This document shows, piece by piece, positions 22,314-27,242 of a DNA stretch of 27,242 nucleotides. Positions within the stretch are counted from its first letter, which is position 1; each line of letters starts with the position of its first letter. The notes under the pieces were generated by a model, which worked only from the letters and a program-made list of their open reading frames with translations, had not been told where the DNA came from and did no database searches. Source of the stretch: a virus. The position numbers and the translations under genes were made by a program. The DNA is taken from IMG/VR virus record IMGVR_UViG_3300000553_000273, positions 1-27,242 of that record. The stretch is one strand, 5' to 3'.

Positions 22314-22412
22314 GTAGATGTGAGTGCAATTGGTAGACCTCCTCCCTTCGGGGAGGGAACGGGGCTAGGCTATGAGCCGCCTTTGGAGGTTCGAATCCTC
22401 CCATCTACACCA
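22314..22412 (+). tRNA. tRNA-like RNA, class II layout, CCA encoded, anticodon not assignable
   Basis: GTAGATG (22314-22320) pairs perfectly with CATCTAC (22402-22408), followed by A and CCA. The T-arm is perfect: GGAGG, loop TTCGAAT, CCTCC (22385-22401). A Leu-like D-loop (CAATTGGTAGA) is closed by GAG/CTC (22322-22324, 22339-22341). The anticodon position is abnormal: either TCCCT/AGGGA with a six-base loop TCGGGG, or CCTCCC/GGGAGG capped by TTCG (22341-22356). The long variable region holds GGCT/AGCC around an eight-base loop containing CTA. At 99 bases it is somewhat long. In the first fold CGG (Pro) would be the only T33-preceded triplet, but the D-arm and variable arm are not Pro-like. 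It starts at the promoter's predicted start and is followed by TTTTT. It could be a decayed or unusual tRNA, or a tRNA-mimicking RNA. Confidence 0.65.
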
Positions 22413-22434
22413 TTTTTAACAACTATTTAGGCAC

Positions 22435-22773
22435 ATGAAAACAATAATCATCTTAATTTTGATCTTCTTACCTCTTAATAGTTTTGCGTTAAACATTCAC
22501 GATGATCCTACTGAATTGTTCAACGGTTCTAATAAAATGCACAAGAATGTAAACATTGTCTGGGTAACAGTAGATGGTGACATTAATTCTCGATGTAATG
22601 CGGAAAGTAAGAAACGCGGATTCGGCGGATTCAACTACGTTGTTCAAGCATGTTCATTTTGGAATGAAAATCGTACTAATACTTGTACAATTTTCACACC
22701 TACTTGGTCAAGTATGCATCAACTCGGCCATGAAATACGTCATTGTTTTCAAGGTGACTGGCATTCACAATAA
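22435..22773 (+). CDS. small exported protein with HExxH zinc-peptidase motif (112 aa)
   Basis: The N-terminus MKTIIILILIFLPLNSFALN is a clear signal peptide, probably cleaved near residue 18, so the mature protein of about 94 residues should reach the periplasm or outside. Near the C-terminus is H99-E100-x-x-H103 followed by H110 (HEIRHCFQGDWH), resembling a zincin site with a third histidine, one residue longer than the metzincin HExxHxxGxxH spacing. Four cysteines elsewhere (C54, C73, C84, C104) could form disulfides. A role in envelope attack or host-surface processing is possible. The protein is short for a peptidase, so activity is uncertain. Confidence 0.65.
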   Translation: MKTIIILILIFLPLNSFALNIHDDPTELFNGSNKMHKNVNIVWVTVDGDINSRCNAESKKRGFGGFNYVVQACSFWNENRTNTCTIFTPTWSSMHQLGHEIRHCFQGDWHSQ

Positions 22774-22779
22774 TAAATA
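22771..22779 (+). promoter_or_regulatory. T4-type late-like box upstream of the IF-1 gene
   Basis: TAATAAATA overlaps the TAA stop of the 22435 gene and lies 26 bases before the IF-1 ATG. A second TTAAATA occurs at 22792-22798. No Shine-Dalgarno sequence is obvious before the ATG. Confidence 0.35.
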
Positions 22780-22805
22780 AAGTTTGAGAGATTAAATACA
22801 AACGA

Positions 22806-23027
22806 ATGGCAAAAAAACAAGATGTAATAGAACTAATAGGAGTAGTAAAAGAAGTTCTACCTGGCAACATGTTCAGGGTTAAAGTTGAACAAATTCCTAA
22901 CTTACTACTATGTTATATGGGTGGAAAGTTGAAACAACACAAAATTAGAATTATCCTTGGGGATTCTGTAAAACTAGAAATAAGCCCATACGATTTAACT
23001 AAAGGAAGGGTAACTTACCGATTATGA
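22806..23027 (+). CDS. infA: translation initiation factor IF-1
   Basis: 73 residues, the length of bacterial IF-1, with the S1-like OB fold: MAKKQDVIELIGVVKEVLP, NMFRVKVEQ, then GGKLKQHKIRIILGDSVK and the diagnostic end ISPYDLTKGRVTYRL (compare TPYDLSKGRI in bacteria). IF-1 binds the 30S A site and works with IF-2 and IF-3 in initiation. The bacterial GHVVxAHISGKMR region is altered (PNLLLCYMGGKLK). A phage-borne copy could bias initiation towards phage messages, including weak-leader ones; that is inference. The next gene starts one base after its stop. Confidence 0.92.
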   Translation: MAKKQDVIELIGVVKEVLPGNMFRVKVEQIPNLLLCYMGGKLKQHKIRIILGDSVKLEISPYDLTKGRVTYRL

Positions 23028-23028
23028 G

Positions 23029-23694
23029 ATGAGCGGTACAGCGGAAACTATATGCCTGATATGTAATAATGTCAGAAATAAAACTAAACAAGGTGTTAGT
23101 TTCCAAAAATTATTATCCGTTATTCGAAGAGAATTTAGACTACACGATATCGAACTAGAAATAAAATCCCACCGTCAACATTCATTAGAATACACTGAGT
23201 TTTATGTCAATGCTTATTATGATGCAGAAAATGATCGCAATTTCGACAATGCTATAGAAGTAATCATTTTTCATAATTTCAAAAAAACACACGATTGGGA
23301 TCGATATCATATTACTTCATTGTTGATACAAATATATGATGCTGTTATACATGAACATCGTCATAAACGTCAAAGCAAAAAACGAAATCATAAAATTTAT
23401 TGGGCTAAATCATCAAATACACGCTTGTACCTTAGTGATCCTGATGAAATTGATGCATATTCGGTATCCATTTCCATAGAACTATGCAGAACTATTGGAA
23501 AATACAGAGCATTGCAATACATGCACCGTTTCACTTTATTGAGTAGACTTAAACTTCAAAATTTATTTGTAAGTCCAAATTTATTTTCATATGTCAAAGA
23601 ATTTGAAACATTAGAACATCCTGTGTTAATTCGACTTGCTAAAAAAATTTATAAAAGACTTCTTAAGATTGACACAGATACAATTTTTATGTAA
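23029..23694 (+). CDS. HExxH-motif protein, putative zinc peptidase-like (221 aa)
   Basis: The central helix ends in IYDAVIHEHRHKRQ, giving H108-E109-x-x-H112, a zincin-type metal site. Downstream, SDPDEIDAYSVSISIEL (near residues 136-152) fits the region where the third ligand (E or D) would lie. No signal peptide is visible, so it should be cytoplasmic. The C-terminal helices are basic (LAKKIYKRLLK). The family is not certain; proteins with HExxH and a downstream DEIDAYA-like motif are seen in phages without known function. The start follows the IF-1 stop by one base. Confidence 0.6.
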   Translation: MSGTAETICLICNNVRNKTKQGVSFQKLLSVIRREFRLHDIELEIKSHRQHSLEYTEFYVNAYYDAENDRNFDNAIEVIIFHNFKKTHDWDRYHITSLLIQIYDAVIHEHRHKRQSKKRNHKIYWAKSSNTRLYLSDPDEIDAYSVSISIELCRTIGKYRALQYMHRFTLLSRLKLQNLFVSPNLFSYVKEFETLEHPVLIRLAKKIYKRLLKIDTDTIFM

Positions 23695-23700
23695 TATACT
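23669..23700 (+). promoter_or_regulatory. possible sigma70-type promoter for the 23723 gene
   Basis: TTGACA (23669-23674) lies inside the end of the preceding gene. TAATAT (23692-23697) sits at a 17-base spacing, overlapping TATACT (23695-23700), which has the TATACTAT form of the other promoters but a 20-base spacing. Confidence 0.4.
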
Positions 23701-23722
23701 ATTTTAAAATGGTGTATATGAT

Positions 23723-24412
23723 ATGAATTCTCCTAAAACCTTTGACGTACAAACTGTGCTTGAATTATCATGTGCAGCCCATCGTTTAAACGGAACTTAC
23801 ATCAAAGAACATGAAATTTTATTTTCCAAAACCGGAAACCGAATTTATTCTAATAAATTTCTAATCTTACATACGTTAGGTCTTCCTGTATGGAACGATA
23901 AAGACGGGTTGCCTCCTCGGCATCTTAAAATTCTTAATGAAGATCGAGAGATGGCAGATACTATTCGAAATTATTTTCGTCGACTAACCTTCGCAGTCAT
24001 CGAAGGATCAGATAACGTATTTGATTCGTCTATTCATAGTATTCTTAACAGAGATGAAATGGATTCGAGCGAAACAGGATATGTTGCATATTTGCCTACA
24101 AAATATCTTCATGAATATTCAGAAAATAAAGTAGAAAAAACATCAAAAACATGCGACAATTTGTATTTAGGGGAGCCCGACCAGACGTTATTTGATTTGG
24201 ATAGCGAAATCGTAGAAATTCGTCGCTCAAAAAACTATGACGCTTGGAATATTACTGCTATTATAAACAACAAGATGTGTTCTTGGATGACAAATGATAC
24301 ACTTTCATTCGGTCCTGCAGTAATAATTCGTGCAAAAATTAAGGAACATAGTCGACACTGGAAATATAACAATAAAGTCACTAGACTAAATTATGTAAAG
24401 GCAGCACAATGA
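23723..24412 (+). CDS. phage hypothetical protein (229 aa)
   Basis: A soluble 229-residue protein. Its C-terminus (FGPAVIIRAKIKEHSRHWKY, then TRLNYVKAAQ) looks like a conserved phage module in which a basic strand ends in TRLNYVK. The N-terminus has a helical part with RHLKILNEDREMADTIRNYF. I do not recognise an enzymatic motif. It begins 28 bases after the previous gene and overlaps the HNH gene by ATGA. A nucleic-acid-related role is suggested only by its neighbours. Confidence 0.65.
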   Translation: MNSPKTFDVQTVLELSCAAHRLNGTYIKEHEILFSKTGNRIYSNKFLILHTLGLPVWNDKDGLPPRHLKILNEDREMADTIRNYFRRLTFAVIEGSDNVFDSSIHSILNRDEMDSSETGYVAYLPTKYLHEYSENKVEKTSKTCDNLYLGEPDQTLFDLDSEIVEIRRSKNYDAWNITAIINNKMCSWMTNDTLSFGPAVIIRAKIKEHSRHWKYNNKVTRLNYVKAAQ

Positions 24413-24864
24413 AAAAAGAAGATGTGAGTTTTATATTATCAATGGGAGATAAGTTATTACTAGATTTATTACCAAAAGGATACAAAAAGAACTTTAAAGG
24501 AGTAGAGTGGGCACTTCCTGAATGGGCACATGTACTTCGATGTCTAAATGAAAAAGTTAATCGCACTTATGCTCGATCCGAAAGATTAGGCCTCGACAAC
24601 AATCTATCTCTAGAATTTTTAGCCGAATTATGGCTTCGTCAGCAAGGACGATGTGCAATATCTCGAATGATTATGTCATTCGAATCAGGAACATCTCGAG
24701 ACAAAAATCCGTGGGGCTGTTCGATTGATCGCATCGATAGTAATAAAGGATATTATAAGGACAATATACGGCTAGTTACTCATTGTGTTAATAATGCTAG
24801 AAATGTATGGCCAGATTCTGTTCTTGAAACTATGGTTCGAAATACCGCAAAATATTTACAATGA
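24409..24864 (+). CDS. HNH/His-Me-finger endonuclease (151 aa)
   Basis: The last 80 residues fit an HNH-like domain: QQGRCAISRM (C82), then GCSIDRIDSNKGYYKDN near residues 103-119, RLVTHCVNNARN with N128 and N129. The SIDRIDsxKGY signature is typical of phage HNH nucleases, although the first catalytic histidine is replaced in SIDR (Ser at the usual H/Y position). The N-terminal 70 residues are helical and may bind DNA. It could be a free-standing homing nuclease or a DNA-processing enzyme. It is translationally coupled on both sides by ATGA overlaps, which is unusual for a freshly invading homing gene and suggests it is settled in the operon. Confidence 0.75.
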   Translation: MKKEDVSFILSMGDKLLLDLLPKGYKKNFKGVEWALPEWAHVLRCLNEKVNRTYARSERLGLDNNLSLEFLAELWLRQQGRCAISRMIMSFESGTSRDKNPWGCSIDRIDSNKGYYKDNIRLVTHCVNNARNVWPDSVLETMVRNTAKYLQ

Positions 24865-25703
24865 AAATTAAGATAGTATCAGACCTTCACTTAGAATTTT
24901 CTGACATCGAACTCAAAAATAACGGGTGCGATGTCTTAATTCTTAGCGGCGATATTATGTTAGCAGATGTTCTAGCAGATTTTCCGGCCGACTATGACAA
25001 TACTAAAATTGTGTCGAGTCGACAGCTCAAAGCAATGAGGTTTAGGAATTTCTTAAGAAATTGTTGTGAAGATTTCCCACAAGTAATATACATTGCCGGG
25101 AATCATGAATTTTATAATGGCAAATTTTACAAAACGTTGGATATCCTTAGAGAAGAATGTGCCGAATATCCAAATCTTCATTTTTTAGAAGACAAATCTG
25201 TCACTATCGGTGACGTTATTTTTATCGGTGCCACATTGTGGACAGATTGTAATAAATCTGATCCACTCACAATGTGGCACCTTCCTAAGATGATGAACGA
25301 TTTTTATATTATCAAAAACGAAAGGAACAATTTTCGTAGAATGTCGACAGACGACATTGTAGCTAGGCATCATAAATCGGCAGAGTTTATACGAACAATT
25401 GCAAAAAATGCTCCAAAGGACAAAAAAGTAGTAGTGATTAGTCATCATTGTCCTAGTGAAAATAGTGTACATGCTATTTACAAGGATCACTTTGTAATGA
25501 ATGGTGGATATCGCAGTAATATGGACGACTTTATCTTGGATAATCCAAACATTGTTCTTTGGACGCACGGGCATACTCATCACTGCTTCGATTATATGAT
25601 CGGAAGTACACGAGTCATTTGTAATCCTCGAGGATATCATGATCCAAGCACACATTATAGTGAAGATACCGGATGGGATCCGGATTTAATAACAGAAATT
25701 TAA
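24861..25703 (+). CDS. calcineurin-like metallophosphoesterase (280 aa)
   Basis: All five blocks of the two-metal phosphoesterase family are present: D8 and H10 (SDLHLE), D31 (SGDI), N81 and H82 (AGNHEF), H195 and H196 (ISHHCP), and GHTH at 237-240. Such enzymes hydrolyse phosphomono- or diesters in nucleotides, nucleic acids or proteins. The length is typical of small cytosolic members. The substrate cannot be told from the sequence; a phage role in RNA end or nucleotide processing is plausible. It overlaps the HNH gene by ATGA and ends 14 bases before the next start. Confidence 0.88.
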   Translation: MKIKIVSDLHLEFSDIELKNNGCDVLILSGDIMLADVLADFPADYDNTKIVSSRQLKAMRFRNFLRNCCEDFPQVIYIAGNHEFYNGKFYKTLDILREECAEYPNLHFLEDKSVTIGDVIFIGATLWTDCNKSDPLTMWHLPKMMNDFYIIKNERNNFRRMSTDDIVARHHKSAEFIRTIAKNAPKDKKVVVISHHCPSENSVHAIYKDHFVMNGGYRSNMDDFILDNPNIVLWTHGHTHHCFDYMIGSTRVICNPRGYHDPSTHYSEDTGWDPDLITEI

Positions 25704-25717
25704 CTAAAGGAAAAAAT

Positions 25718-25894
25718 ATGGCAGAAAATACAACTGATGCTCCTAGAATTAGCGAAATGCTAAGAATTACAACCGAGAATACTAGCTTGTTATATCAGCA
25801 AATTGCAGATCATATCGACAAACTAGAGGACATTATTGCTAATCTTACACAAGAAAATAACGAATTAAAGGAAAAACTCAATGCAGATAACTGA
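25718..25894 (+). CDS. small coiled-coil protein (58 aa)
   Basis: I start at ATG 25718, which has AAAGGA nine bases upstream, rather than at an ATG 15 codons earlier inside the phosphoesterase gene. The last 35 residues (HIDKLEDIIANLTQENNELK) form clear heptads, so a short coiled-coil oligomer is expected. No domain is recognised. It overlaps the next start by 14 bases. Confidence 0.65.
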   Translation: MAENTTDAPRISEMLRITTENTSLLYQQIADHIDKLEDIIANLTQENNELKEKLNADN

Positions 25895-26171
25895 TACAGA
25901 ATTTGAAGAATTTAGGAAGTGGCTCAATGCCACACTTAAACTTGAAAAGGTAACTGTTACATTTACCAAGCAAGATGGTACCGAACGTGTACTAAAGTGT
26001 ACTACTAATCCTATGTTTATAACTGTAGTTCCCACCGACAATTCTGAGCCGAAGAAAGAAAGAAAGATAAACGAAGACGTTTGCCCTGTATTCGATTTAG
26101 AATCAAATACATGGAAAAGTTTTCGTTATGATTCGGTCAAACGAATCGAATTTAGCCTAACGGATGACTAA
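25881..26171 (+). CDS. SH3-barrel (DUF2693-like) phage protein (96 aa)
   Basis: VTVTFTKQDGTERVLKCTTN (residues 24-43) and VFDLESNTWKSFRYDSVK (70-87) match the small SH3-like beta-barrel protein often found in T4-like phages (DUF2693): a strand with KDGTER, then a strand ending in W-x-S-F-R-x-D-S. A short helical N-terminus and an acidic end (SLTDD) flank it. The biochemical function of the family is not established. It sits in a run of five small overlapping genes before clpP. Confidence 0.7.
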   Translation: MQITDTEFEEFRKWLNATLKLEKVTVTFTKQDGTERVLKCTTNPMFITVVPTDNSEPKKERKINEDVCPVFDLESNTWKSFRYDSVKRIEFSLTDD

Positions 26172-26404
26172 TGAAAACTAGAGAATATATCGACGACAAG
26201 TGCGAGGTTATTTGCGAAGATAACGGTCGCAAAATGGTAGCAGAAGTGTTATCATATACACAGAAAAAAAGTTTAACGGTTAGCATAGATCGTAGCCTCA
26301 AACTTACACTTATGTGGAATGGTAGGGTGTACGAAGGCAATCAAGGACCGTTAAGTTTTGTTAGTAATGGCCCAGATATCAGAGTAGTAAAATTAAGAAG
26401 ATGA
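26171..26404 (+). CDS. hypothetical small beta-rich protein (77 aa)
   Basis: A 77-residue, strand-rich protein (KCEVICEDNGRKMVAEVLSY, then SLTVSIDRSLKLTLMWNGRVY) ending in basic VVKLRR. It could be another small barrel, but I cannot assign a family. The start overlaps the previous stop as TAATG and the stop overlaps the next start as ATGA, so it is coupled to both. Confidence 0.6.
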   Translation: MKTREYIDDKCEVICEDNGRKMVAEVLSYTQKKSLTVSIDRSLKLTLMWNGRVYEGNQGPLSFVSNGPDIRVVKLRR

Positions 26405-26646
26405 ACAATACACCAAATGCATTTATATATTCTATAGGCGTTATCATTGGGATTTTTATAGGTGTTTTTATGATGTACATTAGCAAAGTAAAACCGAATC
26501 TTTTACTTCCTGAAGACTCTTATACTTGTATAGACGCTGAACCTACTGGAACCGATCCTAGTATTGTAGCATGTACTATTATCCTAAGAAAAGGAAGTAG
26601 TGCATATAAAAAGCATTTGGAGTTAGGAAATGACGCCGGAATTTAA
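26401..26646 (+). CDS. small single-pass membrane protein (81 aa)
   Basis: Residues 8-27 (FIYSIGVIIGIFIGVFMMYI) form one transmembrane helix with a GxxxG-like pattern. It is followed by a 50-residue polar tail with two cysteines (YTCIDAEP, VACTIIL). The N-terminus is short and uncharged, so either orientation is possible. It could be an inner-membrane phage protein; lysis or superinfection roles cannot be inferred. It overlaps the next gene by 17 bases. Confidence 0.65.
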   Translation: MNNTPNAFIYSIGVIIGIFIGVFMMYISKVKPNLLLPEDSYTCIDAEPTGTDPSIVACTIILRKGSSAYKKHLELGNDAGI

Positions 26647-26851
26647 AGAAGACGTTCAAAAAATTGTATTCGAAACGATTGCAAACATGCCTGGCGATTA
26701 TGTTATAATTAAAGAACAATTACGACAGATTCGAGAAGGAGAAACCGTCGTTCTTCCAGTAAATATAGATCACGCACGGTTTATGTTGCTGGTAGCACAG
26801 AAATATATTAGTGACACACACAACGAATTAATGGACACAATTAGAGGATAA
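26630..26851 (+). CDS. hypothetical helical protein (73 aa)
   Basis: A soluble, mostly helical 73-residue protein ([38 protein letters not shown]). No domain recognised. It overlaps the membrane-protein gene by 17 bases and ends one base before the clpP start, so co-translation with ClpP is likely. Confidence 0.65.
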   Translation: MTPEFKEDVQKIVFETIANMPGDYVIIKEQLRQIREGETVVLPVNIDHARFMLLVAQKYISDTHNELMDTIRG

Positions 26852-26852
26852 T

Positions 26853-27242
26853 ATGCCAAATTTAGTACCAATGGTTATCGAGACCGAGCCTAAAGGTGAG
26901 CGCGCCTATGACATTTACAGCCGATTGCTCAAAGATCGAATTGTAATGTTAGATACCGATGTAAACGAACATACTGCAAGTTTAATTGTTGCACAGTTAC
27001 TATTTTTGGAAAGTCAAGGCAACGAAGATATTAACTTTTTTATCAATAGCCCAGGTGGTAGCGTATCTGCTGGGTTAGCAATTTATGATACCATGCAGTT
27101 TATTAAGCCTGATATTGCCACGTATGTTATCGGACAGGCAGCTAGTATGGGGTCATTCCTTGCACAAGCAGGAGCCCCGGGCAAAAGATTTGTTCTTCCG
27201 CAGTCACGTACAATGATTCACCGTGTTAGTTCAGGTACGCAT
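26853..27242 (+). CDS. clpP: ClpP-type ATP-dependent protease subunit, 3' truncated by the window
   Basis: The 130 residues before the window edge match Clp[21 protein letters not shown] near 64-83, the nucleophile S98 in [10 protein letters not shown], and the catalytic H123 in [10 protein letters not shown]. The catalytic Asp lies beyond the edge. ClpP forms a tetradecameric barrel fed by ClpX or ClpA; phage copies are common in marine myoviruses and in T4-like phages a related fold serves as prohead protease. The bacterial MIHQPxGG motif is changed to MIHRVSSG, a phage-type variation. Start chosen one base after the previous stop, with GAGGATA upstream. With ftsH at the other end of the window it adds a second proteolysis gene. 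Confidence 0.9.
   Translation, partial: MPNLVPMVIETEPKGERAYDIYSRLLKDRIVMLDTDVNEHTASLIVAQLLFLESQGNEDINFFINSPGGSVSAGLAIYDTMQFIKPDIATYVIGQAASMGSFLAQAGAPGKRFVLPQSRTMIHRVSSGTH

Noticed and set aside
22370-22372. An amber-suppressor anticodon CTA in the tRNA-like RNA
   Set aside because: CTA lies in the loop of the variable-arm helix, is preceded by G instead of T33, and the flanking bases do not form a five-pair, seven-base anticodon arm.
1-27242. CRISPR array, insertion sequence, integrase or att site
   Set aside because: No regularly spaced repeats, transposase motifs, terminal inverted repeats or recombinase genes were seen on either strand.

Overview
The window looks like part of a large, AT-rich, T4-like (myovirus) phage genome, probably marine. 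The evidence is a tail-fibre gene with the N-terminal domain seen in T4-like marine phages, several TATAAATA-type late promoter boxes, very tight packing with many ATGA or TAATG overlaps, and small phage-type proteins (a DUF2693-like SH3-barrel, an HNH nuclease, a metallophosphatase). Host-like genes for FtsH, ClpP, IF-1 and a Ro60-type protein sit among them. No integrase, att site, rRNA or CRISPR array is visible. The host cannot be named from this window.

Layout. (1) 1-4375, all on the plus strand: a 5'-truncated FtsH, two small unknown genes, a 450-base stretch with two consensus sigma70-type promoters, a hairpin RNA and a broken small gene, then a TROVE/vWA (Ro60-like) gene, a small unknown gene, a BFD-type [2Fe-2S] protein and another unknown gene, with three clear intrinsic terminators. 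(2) 4397-5563: a tail fibre gene behind a T4-type late promoter. (3) 5567-22256: a dense accessory island of twenty genes in blocks on alternating strands. It holds eight radical SAM proteins (two with an N-terminal twitch domain, three close SPASM paralogues, three others), six double-stranded beta-helix (2OG-Fe(II)/aspartyl-hydroxylase-like) proteins, a QueC-like PP-loop enzyme, one clear and one possible methyltransferase, a GNAT-like protein and a kinase-fold-like protein. (4) 22279-22412: a sigma70 promoter whose predicted start is the first base of a tRNA-like RNA with encoded CCA but no normal seven-base anticodon loop. (5) 22435-27242, plus strand: a secreted HExxH protein, IF-1, a second HExxH protein, unknown genes, HNH nuclease, metallophosphatase, five small genes and a 3'-truncated ClpP.

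How it may work together. The flanking regions carry near-consensus sigma70 promoters with a shared TATACTAT -10 region, which suggests use of unmodified host RNA polymerase. In the island, most block-leading genes have a T4-type late box 4 to 8 bases before the start codon, as the tail fibre has one 27 bases before its start. The island is therefore probably expressed late, with the structural genes. I infer a phage-encoded multi-step modification pathway (radical SAM chemistry, hydroxylation, methylation, possible ATP-dependent condensation) acting on a virion protein, a surface sugar or another late substrate. No precursor peptide is encoded inside the island and the substrate is unknown. 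This island is the best candidate for an undescribed system here.
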